DNA of 64,000 nucleotides, from contig JAUSAZ010000209.1 of assembly GCA_030652255.1 (NCBI GenBank), forward strand, positions 1-64,000. Reading direction: 5' to 3'. Made by a program: the position numbers and the translations under genes. The notes under the pieces were generated by a model, which saw only the letters and a list, made by a program, of their open reading frames with translations, was not told the DNA's origin and searched no databases. This DNA is from Myxococcales bacterium. GTDB taxonomy: Bacteria; Myxococcota_A; Polyangia; Polyangiales; Ga0077539. This document shows, piece by piece, positions 47,474-56,556 of the stretch (its first letter is position 1; each line of letters begins with the position of its first letter).

Positions 47474-48820
47474 TCAGCCCTCCTTCGCCGCGGCGCCCGC
47501 CTTCAAGGCTTCCCTGGCAAGCTTCTCTCGGGCTGCCAGGACCTCCGGAATCTCGGCCACCAGCGGATGCACGTCGTACCAGCCCTGGCCGTTGTAGCGG
47601 AGTGCGAGCTGTTGATAGAGAACGTCCATGCACGCTGGCTCCTCGTGCACCTGATGCTCGATCATGATGCGCGCGAGGGCCGGGGCCCAGCCGTTGGCGT
47701 TGATGCGCTCGCGCATGTCGATGCGGAGCCGGGTCGCCGCCTTCTCGATCGTCGCGAGGTCGAGCACCGCCAGCGGCGCACCGATGATCGCCTCCCGTAC
47801 CAGCCGGAGCATGTCGCGAATCGCGCCGCCGCTCGCGCTCAACAAGCGGTCCTGGGCCGCGACGTCGGGGATCAGCTTCGCGACGTCCATGCGCTTGTCG
47901 AGCGCCTCGAGGAGGAGCCTGCGCCCCGACCCGTTGGGGTCGAACGCGTTGTAGGCCTGCTCCTGCGTGCGGAGCCGCACGGTGTACATGAGCTCGGCGT
48001 GAAACGCCTGGTGGATCGGCTCGCTCAGGGGCTTGTAGTAGAGCGCGATCGGCGGCGTCACGATCAGGTGGCAATGGAGTTCGCGGAGCGGTCGGCCTCC
48101 CTTGAACAACAGCTCATCGACGACCTTCGGGTCGTATCGATCGAGGTTGTCGATGATGACCAGGAGCTGCTTGTCCCCGAGGCGCTGGTTGGCGGCCTCC
48201 AGGAGGTTGTTCATGTAGCGGAGCAGCGTGCCCGGGTAGCGGCGAAAGGCCTCCTGCACCTGCGTGCGGTACTTGCTCTCCGTGCGCAGCAGCGCCTTCA
48301 GCTCGACCTTCAGCTTCGCGAAGAGCGGGATCTCACCCCCGGCGCCCGCCTCGGTCGCGAGATCGGCGTTGAGCTGGGTGCCCCACTCGGTGCTCTTCAC
48401 GATCTCCGAGAACCACTTCTGTACGTCGCCCGTGAGCCTCTCAGGGAGCGCGAGGCCGCTCTTCTTGAAGTGGTCCTCGATCCCCATCGCGAGCGAGAGC
48501 AGCAGGTCCTCGGTCGTGATGTGACGCTCGTCGAGCTGAGCGTTGGCCTCGAAGTAGTAGCTGAAGTGGGTGTGCTTCAGGTGGTCGCAGACCCGAAGGA
48601 TCTCCGTGGTCTTGCCCGCCCCGCGGTGGCTCACGAAGGCGACGTGGATGAACTCTCCCTGCTCGCTGCGCGTGATCCGCGACTTGAGCCGACTCGCGGT
48701 GTCTTCGCCGCGCGCGCTGGACAGGTCCTCGTACCGGTTGTCATCGCTCGCGAGCGGCTTGTCGTGGTTGCAGGTGCGGTAGGCATCGTCGAGCGTCTCT
48801 GCGCGAGGGGGCGTCGGCAT
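47474..48820 (-). CDS. STAND-like P-loop ATPase
   Basis: 448 residues. Walker A is SHRGAGKTT (64-72) and Walker B is LLVIIDNLDR (219-228), the hydrophobic-D-N/D form of STAND and ORC-type AAA proteins. The region between includes a helical insert (LTGDVQKWFSEIV). Beyond Walker B lie a sensor-like SGGAIRDMLRLV (arginine-containing winged-helix junction) and a C-terminal helical domain. No nuclease, TIR or protease domain is attached. The TPR gene follows after 6 bases. Together they look like an NTP-dependent conflict or signalling module; the partner role is inferred. An upstream GTG would add seven residues. Confidence 0.8.
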   Translation of the reverse strand: MPTPPRAETLDDAYRTCNHDKPLASDDNRYEDLSSARGEDTASRLKSRITRSEQGEFIHVAFVSHRGAGKTTEILRVCDHLKHTHFSYYFEANAQLDERHITTEDLLLSLAMGIEDHFKKSGLALPERLTGDVQKWFSEIVKSTEWGTQLNADLATEAGAGGEIPLFAKLKVELKALLRTESKYRTQVQEAFRRYPGTLLRYMNNLLEAANQRLGDKQLLVIIDNLDRYDPKVVDELLFKGGRPLRELHCHLIVTPPIALYYKPLSEPIHQAFHAELMYTVRLRTQEQAYNAFDPNGSGRRLLLEALDKRMDVAKLIPDVAAQDRLLSASGGAIRDMLRLVREAIIGAPLAVLDLATIEKAATRLRIDMRERINANGWAPALARIMIEHQVHEEPACMDVLYQQLALRYNGQGWYDVHPLVAEIPEVLAAREKLAREALKAGAAAKEG

Positions 48821-49046
48821 GGTGGTTTCCGTGAAGTGTACGCGCCCCCGACCGCCCGGGAGCAACCCGATGCGGCCGCACGTACACCGCGCTGGATGGC
48901 GGCGTCCACATCGCAGCCGCCGAAGGACGATCGCAGCGCGCCACACTTCACCACAGCCCATCTCAGCCCCACCAACAACCCCTCCGGGGCCCGCGGCACT
49001 TGTCAGGGCTTTGCCCCCCGGCCCGCGGCCGCGCGATGATCACTCC

Positions 49047-49694
49047 ATGATCGAAGGGCACTTCATCGCCATCGAGGGCATCGACGGCGCGGGCACCACC
49101 ACCCAGGCCACCCGCCTCGCCGCGGCGCTGCGCAAGAAGGGGCTCCCCGTGCGCACCACCCACGAGCCCACGGACGGCCCCGTCGGGTCGCTCATCCGCC
49201 AGGTGCTCAACCACCGCGTGGTGGTCACCGGGCCCGCGGGCTCGACCTCGCTCGGGTGGTCCACGCTGGCGCTGCTCTTCGCCGCCGACCGGCTCGACCA
49301 CCTCCAGGCCGAGGTCATCCCCAACCTCATGGACGGCGTGACCGTCATCACCGACCGCTACGACGCCTCCAGCATCGCCTACCAGGGCGTCGTGAGCGGC
49401 GACGCCGCCGTCACCGAGTGGATCCGCGTCATCAACAAGCGCGCGCGCCGCCCCGACCTCACCCTCATCCTCGACGTGTCACCCGAGACCGCCACCGAGC
49501 GCCGCCGCCTGCGCGGCAACGTGCCCGACCTCTTCGAGGAGGACGACCTCCAGCGCCGCCTCGCGCGCTTCTACGACACCATCGAGCAGTACCTCCCGGG
49601 CGACCGCGTGCTGCACCTCGATGGCAACGCCGACGCCGACACCGTGCACCTGGGCGTGCTCGCCGCCGTGGAGGCGCTGCGTGCGGAGGGCTGA
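49047..49694 (+). CDS. tmk: Thymidylate kinase
   Basis: 215 residues. P-loop IEGIDGAGTTTQA (8-20), the DR[YH] motif TDRYDASSIAYQG and a LID region (RRRLRGNVPDLFEEDD) identify dTMP kinase, which forms dTDP in nucleotide synthesis. It carries Ser/Thr-rich GAGTTT instead of the more common G[ST]GKST; the Lys of the loop is replaced, as in some tmk proteins. The stop lies within the next gene (14-base overlap). Confidence 0.9.
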   Translation: MIEGHFIAIEGIDGAGTTTQATRLAAALRKKGLPVRTTHEPTDGPVGSLIRQVLNHRVVVTGPAGSTSLGWSTLALLFAADRLDHLQAEVIPNLMDGVTVITDRYDASSIAYQGVVSGDAAVTEWIRVINKRARRPDLTLILDVSPETATERRRLRGNVPDLFEEDDLQRRLARFYDTIEQYLPGDRVLHLDGNADADTVHLGVLAAVEALRAEG

Positions 49695-50175
49695 GCTCAT
49701 CGCGCTCTGTGCCCTCGCCGGGTGCGCCACGCGCCGCGTCGCCGACGTCTCGCCCGACGAGATCAACTGGTCCGACGCCACCCGCGTGCCCACCGCCCCG
49801 GAGCCCCCGCCCGAGGAAGACAACACCCCCGCGGTGCTCACCCGCCAGGTGCTCGTCGACGCCGCCGCGCGGGGCCTCGGTCACTTCCTGTCCCAGGTGG
49901 ACGTGTCGCCCGTGGTCGAGGGCGGCCGCTTCGTGGGCTTCCGGCTCAACAGCGCGCTCTACCTCCGACGGTGGCGCCGCGCGGGCGCCGACCTGCTGCC
50001 CGGCGACGTGATCACCCGCGTCAACGATCAGCCCATCGACCGCCCCGAGCGGGCCCTCGGATGCCTCGCCGCGCTCCGCGAGGCCACCGAGCTGCGGGTC
50101 GACCTCGTGCGCCGCGGACGGCCCGTGTCGGTGCGCCTCGCGGTGGCGCCGGGCGCCGTCAGATCCGCTCCGTGA
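49681..50175 (+). CDS. PDZ-domain lipoprotein
   Basis: 164 residues from a GTG inside tmk. The leader ends LCALAGC (Cys15). A Pro-rich linker leads to a domain with GGRFVGFRLN, LLPGDVITRVNDQPI and VDLVRRGRPVSVRL, a PDZ fold close to that of the GspC type II secretion subunit. It probably binds a periplasmic peptide. Its 3' end overlaps the convergent SpoA-domain gene by 17 bases. Confidence 0.75.
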   Translation: MRRAELIALCALAGCATRRVADVSPDEINWSDATRVPTAPEPPPEEDNTPAVLTRQVLVDAAARGLGHFLSQVDVSPVVEGGRFVGFRLNSALYLRRWRRAGADLLPGDVITRVNDQPIDRPERALGCLAALREATELRVDLVRRGRPVSVRLAVAPGAVRSAP

Positions 50176-51262
50176 CCCGCACGCCCACCTGACCGTCGAG
50201 GTCGACGAGCTCGCCGCGCGCCACCACGCGGCCGCCCGCGCGCACCAGCACGGCCTCGCCGACGCGCTGCGGAAACCCCACCACCGCGCCAGGTCCCCAG
50301 GAGGCGACGGCCTCCAGCGACGCGGACGACGACGCGATCTCGACGGTGACCTCGACGCGCAGGTCGCGCAGAACCTCGGTGGACTCGTGCATGGTGGGGC
50401 TCCAGGGGCCGCGCAGCGGGGCGGCGACGGTGACGGTGACGCGCGGGGCGTCGGTGAGGGTGGCGTCGAGGCGCAGCGGGGGTGAGGCGCCGAGGCAGAG
50501 GGTGACGTCGCCCACGAGCGCGCCCGCCGACCAGCCCAGGCCGTCGAGCATCACGCGGTCGCCGGGTCCGAGGGCGGCGACGGCGTCCGCGGCGACCTCC
50601 GCGCGCGCCGCCACGCAGCGCACCGCGACCGAGGCCTCGGCGAAGCGGGCCAGGTCGATGGAGGGAGGGCGCGAGGGGGCACCGAGCGTGTCCGTCGCGA
50701 GCACGAGGGTGACCACGCCGGAGAGGGTCTTACCGGAGAGGGTAAATTCCCAGGCGGCGAGCGGGGCAGCAGGGCCGAGGGCGTCGAGGGCGTCGCCGGG
50801 GTGGTCGGTGATCGCGCGCAGCACCGGCGGCGCCGATGGGGCGCAGAGGGTGACGGCGACCCGGGCGGCGAGGGCGGAGAGCACCCCCTCGGCGACCTCG
50901 GAGAGGGCTGCGAGCGGGGAGGGCGAGGCCTCGGGGCCGAGGGCCTGCGTGACGAGCAGGAAGGCGAGGTCGCGCGGGAGGGCGACGAGGAAGGCGCCGA
51001 GCGAGGGGTGACCCCAGGCGGCGACGAGGGGACGGTCGAGGGCCCACGCGGCGCGCAGGGCGTCGAGGGTGACCACGCGCGGCACGCCAGGGTGGGCGCG
51101 CACCGGAGCGCCGAGCAGCGAGCCCCAGCGCTCGTCGAAGAGCGGGGCGGGCAACGGCGGCGCGGCGCCCAGGACGGCGCTGAGGTCACACGCGAGACGG
51201 GCCGTGGCGCGATCGACACGAGGGAGGGCAGAGAAGGGAAAGGGAGCAGGCGCGGGGGGCAC
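50159..51262 (-). CDS. SctQ-like SpoA-domain protein of a type III secretion system
   Basis: 367 residues from a GTG. The C-terminal 75 residues (EVLRDLRVEVTVEIAS...VLVRAGGRVVARGELVDLDGQVGVRVTERI) form a SpoA/FliN surface-presentation domain, and a weaker SpoA-like segment lies near 225-265. This layout is that of SctQ, the cytosolic C-ring protein of type III secretion, rather than flagellar FliM or FliN. No other secretion gene lies in this window, so it is an orphan here. Confidence 0.7.
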   Translation of the reverse strand: MPPAPAPFPFSALPRVDRATARLACDLSAVLGAAPPLPAPLFDERWGSLLGAPVRAHPGVPRVVTLDALRAAWALDRPLVAAWGHPSLGAFLVALPRDLAFLLVTQALGPEASPSPLAALSEVAEGVLSALAARVAVTLCAPSAPPVLRAITDHPGDALDALGPAAPLAAWEFTLSGKTLSGVVTLVLATDTLGAPSRPPSIDLARFAEASVAVRCVAARAEVAADAVAALGPGDRVMLDGLGWSAGALVGDVTLCLGASPPLRLDATLTDAPRVTVTVAAPLRGPWSPTMHESTEVLRDLRVEVTVEIASSSASLEAVASWGPGAVVGFPQRVGEAVLVRAGGRVVARGELVDLDGQVGVRVTERI

Positions 51263-51367
51263 GGCGAGTGCGGCGATGGAGCATCCGGGGCGCCGCGCGG
51301 GTCAAGCATCGGGGGGACGGCGGGGAATGGTTGCCGTTGGGGCGGGAGTCGGGGCAATCTCCGGGCC

Positions 51368-52585
51368 GTGGCGAAGCCGGATCCGTACGTTGGCAAGGAA
51401 ATCCTGGCCGGTCAGTTCAAGGTGCTGGAGCGCATCGGGGCTGGCGGGATGGGCTCGGTCTACAAAGCCCACCAACCGTCGATGGACCGTCTGGTCGCGG
51501 TAAAGATCCTCCACTCGAAGTTCACGAGCCGGAAGGACCTCGCGTCGCGCTTCCGCCGCGAGGCGCGCGCGATGAGCCACCTCACGCACCCCAACACGGC
51601 GAAGGTGTTCCTCTTCGGGCAGCTCGAAGACAACGCCTGCTACATCGTCATGGAGCACCTCGAGGGCCGCAACCTCGGGCAGCTGGTGCGCCAGGACGGG
51701 GCGATGCCCGCGGCGCGCGCCATCGCGGTGCTCATCCAGGCCTGCGGCGCGCTGGAAGAGGCCCACCAGAAGGGGATCATCCACCGCGACCTGAAGCCCG
51801 AGAACATCTTCCTCTGCAAGCAGGGCGGCATCGAGGACTACGTCAAGGTGCTCGACTTCGGCCTCGCGAAGGTCACCGAGCGCGAGATCGCGCCGGGCTC
51901 GCTCATCCTCACCCAGGAGGGGATGGTCTTCGGCACCCCGGAATTCATGTCCCCCGAGCAGGCGCAGGGCAAGGCGCTCGACCCGCGCTCGGACGTGTAC
52001 TCGCTGGCGGTGATCCTCTACGAGCTGGTCACCACCAAGCTGCCCTTCGAGGCGCGCTCGCCGATGGAGTTCATCACCCTCCACGTGCAGGCGACGCCCA
52101 TCCCCGTGTCCGAGCGCGCGCCGGAGCTCACGTTTCCGCCGGGCTTCGACGAGGTGATCATGAAGGCCATGGCGAAGAACCCCGACGACCGCTACCAGTC
52201 GGCCGCGGAGTTCGCGGGCGCGCTCGGGGCCCTCGTCATCGACGACCACGCCGTGCAGCAGGCGATGAGCGCCATCCCCGACAACGTCGCCTTCGCGCAG
52301 ACGCAGCCGTCGCAGCACTCCATCAAGCCCGAGCGCTCGCTGCCGCCGCAGAACACCCCGTCGCCCCACCAGTCCCCGCAGGCCCCGGCCCCGGCCCCGG
52401 CGCCCGCGCCGGTCGTCACCATGCCCTTCCGCGCGCCCTCGATGGCGCGCCCCGACTCGCCCGCCTCCGGGCGCACCACCGCCGACGAGCGCCCGCGCCG
52501 CGGCCTGCCCGTCGCCGCGCTCATCGGGGTGGGCGTCGCCATCGGCGTCGCCATCACGGTCGTCTACCTGTTTCTGATCCGCTGA
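51368..52585 (+). CDS. Membrane-anchored Ser/Thr protein kinase
   Basis: 405 residues from GTG. Hanks-type kinase: GAGGMGSVYKA loop, VAVKIL Lys, HRDLKPENI catalytic loop, DFGLAK metal site, and GTPEFMSPEQ activation segment. A Pro/Ala/Gln linker follows (PAPAPAPAP) and a C-terminal helix (VAALIGVGVAIGVAITVVYLFLI) places it in the membrane with the kinase inside and almost nothing outside. Likely a signalling kinase of the myxobacterial Pkn type. Confidence 0.93.
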   Translation: MAKPDPYVGKEILAGQFKVLERIGAGGMGSVYKAHQPSMDRLVAVKILHSKFTSRKDLASRFRREARAMSHLTHPNTAKVFLFGQLEDNACYIVMEHLEGRNLGQLVRQDGAMPAARAIAVLIQACGALEEAHQKGIIHRDLKPENIFLCKQGGIEDYVKVLDFGLAKVTEREIAPGSLILTQEGMVFGTPEFMSPEQAQGKALDPRSDVYSLAVILYELVTTKLPFEARSPMEFITLHVQATPIPVSERAPELTFPPGFDEVIMKAMAKNPDDRYQSAAEFAGALGALVIDDHAVQQAMSAIPDNVAFAQTQPSQHSIKPERSLPPQNTPSPHQSPQAPAPAPAPAPVVTMPFRAPSMARPDSPASGRTTADERPRRGLPVAALIGVGVAIGVAITVVYLFLIR

Positions 52586-52604
52586 GGGTCGCCGCGCGGC
52601 GCGG

Positions 52605-54107
52605 TCAGTCGGTGGAGGCGCCGCACGACGGGCACTGCCGCGCGCTCGCGCCCATCTCGAAGCCGCAGTACGGGCAGCGCCGCGCCGCGCTCGCGCTCGG
52701 GGCGCGCGCCGCCGGGGCCTGTGCCTGCGCCGGGCCCTGCGGCGTCGACCGCGGCGCCTCGTAGGCCACCGGCGCCGCCGCCACCATCTGCCCGAAGGCC
52801 GTCGCCGCCGCGCCCAGCGCGCCGAGCATCCCGCCCGCTGCCGCCGCTGCCGCCGGGGGCGCCGCGACCGCCCGGGGCGCCTGCGCGGGGGCGTCGAGCG
52901 CCGCGAGGCCCGCGGTGTTGCCCATGGCCGTGTACATCGCCCGGAGGTACCCCCGCGCGCCCGCGTGCGTGGGCACCGCCGCGAGCAGCTTCTCCGCCGC
53001 CGCGACGGCGCGGCGCTCGTCGCCGAGCTTCACCCGGTAGAGGCTCACCAGGTGCTCGTAGGTGCGCACCTTCTCGGCGGCGGCGGTCACGCGGCGACCG
53101 CGCTCCTCCAGGGCCGCGGCGGCCTCCTCCCACCGTCCCCCGCCCTCGGCCTGACCGATGCGCTGGTCGAGCGCGCTCACGTCGACCACCGCCGCGGGCA
53201 CCGCGACCTGCGTCGCCCCGCGGCCGCCGAACACCGGCGCGCCGAGCAGCCCCGGCGGGCCGTAGGCGTCCGGCGTCTGGTCGAAGCCGCCGCGCTTCAC
53301 CTCCCGCTTCGTGCGCTCGAACACGTCGCTCCAGCTGGCGTCGGGGCGCTCGCGCACGGTCTTCAGCAGCGCGTGCGTGAAGGCCCCGGCGTAGCGCCCG
53401 TCGAAGCTCGCGTCGGCCGCCGTCTCGTCGTCGCGGCACGCGCCCAGGGTGAGCGTGTCGACCGTCGCAGCCGCCGCCGCGGGGCGCCGCCGGGGCGCCG
53501 CCTTCGGACCGCCGGCCATCGAGCGCCGCCCCACCAGCGAGGCCCGGAGGTCGACGCCGCGGGGCTGCGGCAGGTACTTGCCCACCACGTCGGTGATGCC
53601 CTCGCGGTACCCGGTGGTGGCGAGCGGGCGGCGCATGGCCCGGCGTGCGACCTGCGCGGCGCGGCCGGCGTCGTTGAGGGTGCCCGAGTGGCAGGTGTCC
53701 CAGAGCGAGACCAGCGACGCGCCTGGCGGGAGCCGCACGATGTGCTGCGCGATCTCGTCGTCGACGAGCACCGAGCCCTCCCAGTCGTGGTCGTGGGCGA
53801 TGAGCACCTCGTCCTCCCCGTCGTCCTCGTCGCCGCTCACGTCGGGGATGTGGCTGCCGTGGGAGCTCGTGAAGAGCACGAGCTGGTCGCCCGCGCGCGC
53901 GCTGCCCAGCAGCCACTCGAGGCCCTCGAGGAACGCCGCCCGGGTGGCCTGCGCGTCGAGCAGCACGCGGATGTCGTTGCTGCGGAAGCCGTAGGCGCCG
54001 TGCAGCAGCTCGGCGACGTTGCGGGCGTCGTTGACGCAGCCGTTGAGCGGCGGGGCGTCGCGGTCGCGGAAGCGGTTGATGCCGATGCAGAGGGCGCGTC
54101 GTGCCAT
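52605..54107 (-). CDS. Caspase-like (C14) protease with zinc ribbon
   Basis: 500 residues. The N-terminal p20-like domain has the His83-Gly (in SSHGSHIPD) and Cys139 (in DTCHSGTL) catalytic pair, plus DEDDGEDEVL, an acidic stretch common in metacaspases and orthocaspases. A p10-like part contains ACRDDETAADASF. Residues 330-400 are helical, possibly TPR-like. The C-terminus has CPYCG...CPSCG, a four-Cys zinc ribbon. GGGAGGCC precedes the ATG. Substrates should have Arg or Lys at P1, by family precedent. Confidence 0.85.
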   Translation of the reverse strand: MARRALCIGINRFRDRDAPPLNGCVNDARNVAELLHGAYGFRSNDIRVLLDAQATRAAFLEGLEWLLGSARAGDQLVLFTSSHGSHIPDVSGDEDDGEDEVLIAHDHDWEGSVLVDDEIAQHIVRLPPGASLVSLWDTCHSGTLNDAGRAAQVARRAMRRPLATTGYREGITDVVGKYLPQPRGVDLRASLVGRRSMAGGPKAAPRRRPAAAAATVDTLTLGACRDDETAADASFDGRYAGAFTHALLKTVRERPDASWSDVFERTKREVKRGGFDQTPDAYGPPGLLGAPVFGGRGATQVAVPAAVVDVSALDQRIGQAEGGGRWEEAAAALEERGRRVTAAAEKVRTYEHLVSLYRVKLGDERRAVAAAEKLLAAVPTHAGARGYLRAMYTAMGNTAGLAALDAPAQAPRAVAAPPAAAAAAGGMLGALGAAATAFGQMVAAAPVAYEAPRSTPQGPAQAQAPAARAPSASAARRCPYCGFEMGASARQCPSCGASTD

Positions 54108-54126
54108 GGCGTGGGTGGGCCTCCCG

Positions 54127-55881
54127 TCAGCCCCGGAGGGCGGTGATCGCGATGCCCGGCACCTTCAGCACGCTGGGCTCGTACTCCATCTCCACGAGGC
54201 GGGGGCCGAGCTCGTGCGCGGTCTTCGAGGTGACGAACCACGGGGGCTTCGGGAAGACCGTCAGCGGCCCGCGCAGCACGACCTTCTCGATGCCCTCCAG
54301 CATGAAGGTGTTGTGCACCCAGCCGAGGCCGCCCTGGACGTTCTTCAGGGTCGACGAGGGGTGCGCGCCCCACGGGGGGGTGACGAGCCCGTAGACCAGC
54401 CCCGTCCACTGGTTGATGCCGACCGCGCCGTAGCGGAGCGTGTCGACGGCCTCGTAGAGGGCCTCGGCGACGCCGGGCTCGCGCTCGGTCTTCGGGTGGA
54501 TGAGCAGCACGGCGCTCAGCGTGCCCCACAGCCGGTCGTTGCAGAACGCCGTCGCCGCCTTGAGGAAGGCCACCGCGTCGGCGGCCTCCAGGCTGGTCTC
54601 GCTCAGGATCGGGCAGAAGGGCTCGGTGATGAAGAGGTCTTCGTCGCGGTTGGCGCTGTCGAGCCCGAACATCAGCGTCCAGGGGAGCTCGCCCTCCTTC
54701 GCGTCGCCGAGCTTCACCGCCTCGGGGCGGTCGCCCGCGAGGGCCGCGTAGCGCTCGAAGGCGCCCGGGTAGTAGGCCTTGCGCGGCTTCTGCGTGGCGA
54801 GCTCGGACTTGATGAGCCCGAGGAGCTTCTCGCGCCCGGACCACCCCTTCGCGGTGATCATCATCTTGCCCGCGTTGCAGTTGCAGGACGCGTTGTTGAC
54901 CATCATGGTCGCGATGTTCTGCGCGATGAAGGCCAGCTCGGAGTCGGAGTACGGCCCCGGGGTGATCATCACCGGCGTCACGCAGCCCAGCTCGGAGGTG
55001 ATGGCCTTCTTCAGCACCGGGTCGTCTTCCCGCATCCGGCGCTCGCGCTCGGGGCCGGCGGGGCCCCACACGATGAGGTCGTGCGTGCGGTCGCTGCCCG
55101 TGATGTGCACGTCGTCGACCTCCGGGTGGTTGACCAGGTAGGTGCCCACCTCGGTGCCGCCCTTCACGAACTGGAGGTATCCCTTCTCGACCAGCGGCGC
55201 GAAGGCCTTGTCGAGAAACTCCTCCAGGTATTCGTTGACCGGATTGAGCTTCACCAGACACACGTTGCCGTCGACGAACATCTTGTAGAGCGCGTCCATC
55301 GGCGGAATCGACGCCACGTTGCCGGCGCCGAGCACCAGCGACACGCCCCCCTTGGGCTCGGACTGCTTGTAGAAGGCCCCCTGCGCCTTGCGCACCTCGG
55401 CCGGGGTCATGCCGGCCTTCATGCGCACCGTGGCCGTGAAGCCGCCGTACAGCAGGTTGTCGATGAGGGTGTTGGGAAACACCTCGACCACCGCGCGCCC
55501 GTGCTCGTCGAGGCGGATCTTCGCGTCGTCGGGGCCGGGGTTGCCCGTCGTGGCGAGGCGCTCGAGGTTCTCCGCCAGCAGCCGGGTGTTGCGCATCGTG
55601 GCCATCGGCCCGGCGAGCCACTCCTCGGACGACTGCGGGAGCTTCGGGTCGAGGGCCTTGGCCGCGAAGGCCGCCTCCACCCAGGGCCGCGCCTGCGCCC
55701 GGATGCACGGCAGGCACGCCCGCAGCAGCGCGGCGCGGGCGCTCACCGAGAGCCGCGCGAACTCCAGCGCCTTCGCGCGGAGCCCGGTGAGCAGCTCGTC
55801 GAGGTGGGCGGTGGGGGTGTCGGCCGTGCTGTGGGCCGACGCGCTCATTTCCATCGAGACGGAAGGGGTGGATGTGGCCAT
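54127..55881 (-). CDS. Aldehyde dehydrogenase family protein
   Basis: 584 residues, about 90 longer than typical ALDHs. The Rossmann part has GAGNVASIPP and HITGSDRTHD. The catalytic Glu is in TSELGCVTP and the catalytic Cys in NNASCNCNAGK. The C-terminal domain has TEPFCPIL, replacing the usual ExFGP. Divergence at these sites suggests a substrate unlike betaine or succinic semialdehyde. A GATAGC box precedes it (55893-55898). Confidence 0.85.
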   Translation of the reverse strand: MATSTPSVSMEMSASAHSTADTPTAHLDELLTGLRAKALEFARLSVSARAALLRACLPCIRAQARPWVEAAFAAKALDPKLPQSSEEWLAGPMATMRNTRLLAENLERLATTGNPGPDDAKIRLDEHGRAVVEVFPNTLIDNLLYGGFTATVRMKAGMTPAEVRKAQGAFYKQSEPKGGVSLVLGAGNVASIPPMDALYKMFVDGNVCLVKLNPVNEYLEEFLDKAFAPLVEKGYLQFVKGGTEVGTYLVNHPEVDDVHITGSDRTHDLIVWGPAGPERERRMREDDPVLKKAITSELGCVTPVMITPGPYSDSELAFIAQNIATMMVNNASCNCNAGKMMITAKGWSGREKLLGLIKSELATQKPRKAYYPGAFERYAALAGDRPEAVKLGDAKEGELPWTLMFGLDSANRDEDLFITEPFCPILSETSLEAADAVAFLKAATAFCNDRLWGTLSAVLLIHPKTEREPGVAEALYEAVDTLRYGAVGINQWTGLVYGLVTPPWGAHPSSTLKNVQGGLGWVHNTFMLEGIEKVVLRGPLTVFPKPPWFVTSKTAHELGPRLVEMEYEPSVLKVPGIAITALRG

Positions 55882-55892
55882 GGCGGGCGAAC

Positions 55893-55898
55893 GCTATC
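55893..55898 (-). promoter_or_regulatory. GATAGC box of the aldehyde dehydrogenase gene
   Basis: On the minus strand GATAGC lies 11 bases before the ATG at 55881. Candidate -10 element; no Shine-Dalgarno fits. Confidence 0.35.
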
Positions 55899-55936
55899 AC
55901 GTCCCCCGGGGCGCGGTGGGCCCGCGGCCCGCGGGC

Positions 55937-56386
55937 TCAGGTGGGGTTGTTGCCCGCCACGACGGGCTTTCCCGCGGCGCTCCACCCGACGATGCCCGCG
56001 GGGAGGATGAACACGTTGGTGTATCCCAGCCCGATCGCCTGGCGGGCCGCGGTGTGGCAGGCCGTGCACTGCTCGTTGTGGCAATAGAACACCACGCGCG
56101 CCGCGCGGTCGGCGGGTAGAACCTCCGCGGTCACCTGGTCGTGCCCCACCCAGCGGGCGCCGGGGATGTGGCCGCGGGCGTATCGCTCCTGCCCGTTGTT
56201 GTCGATGACCGCCACCTCGTTGCGCGCGAGGTAGCCCGCGAGCTCCTCGACGGTCACGGCGCGCAGCTCGGCCTCGGTGCTGGCGGTCGCGGTGGTGGCC
56301 GCCGTCGCGGGCGCGGCGGAGCGGGCGCAGCCGAGGCCCAGCGACATCGCCAGGCAGACACCAGTCACGATCGATGTGGGTTTCAT
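55937..56386 (-). CDS. Rhodanese-domain lipoprotein
   Basis: 149 residues. Leader MKPTSIVTGVCLAMSLGLGC ends in a lipobox. The rest is a single rhodanese domain with DNNGQERYARGHIPGARWV and FYCHNEQCTAC, whose first Cys is the sulfur carrier. Three cysteines in that loop are unusual. It probably handles sulfane sulfur or cyanide in the periplasm. Confidence 0.85.
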   Translation of the reverse strand: MKPTSIVTGVCLAMSLGLGCARSAAPATAATTATASTEAELRAVTVEELAGYLARNEVAVIDNNGQERYARGHIPGARWVGHDQVTAEVLPADRAARVVFYCHNEQCTACHTAARQAIGLGYTNVFILPAGIVGWSAAGKPVVAGNNPT

Positions 56387-56556
56387 GGAAGTGGACGCTC
56401 TCCTCGGGTTGCGGGACATCTCGCGCCCGCCGCACACCGTTACTTCGATGCCACGACGGGGCGCGCGGGCGCAATCGGCGGCGCGGCGGGCGGCGGTTGT
56501 GGCCCGCGGGAGGGGCTTGTCAACGGAGGCGGAACTCTGGCACCCCTGCGCGCTCC

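Noticed and set aside
52605..54107. Functional link between caspase-like gene and ATPase/TPR pair
   Set aside because: Four unrelated genes lie between and transcription directions differ; only proximity supports it.
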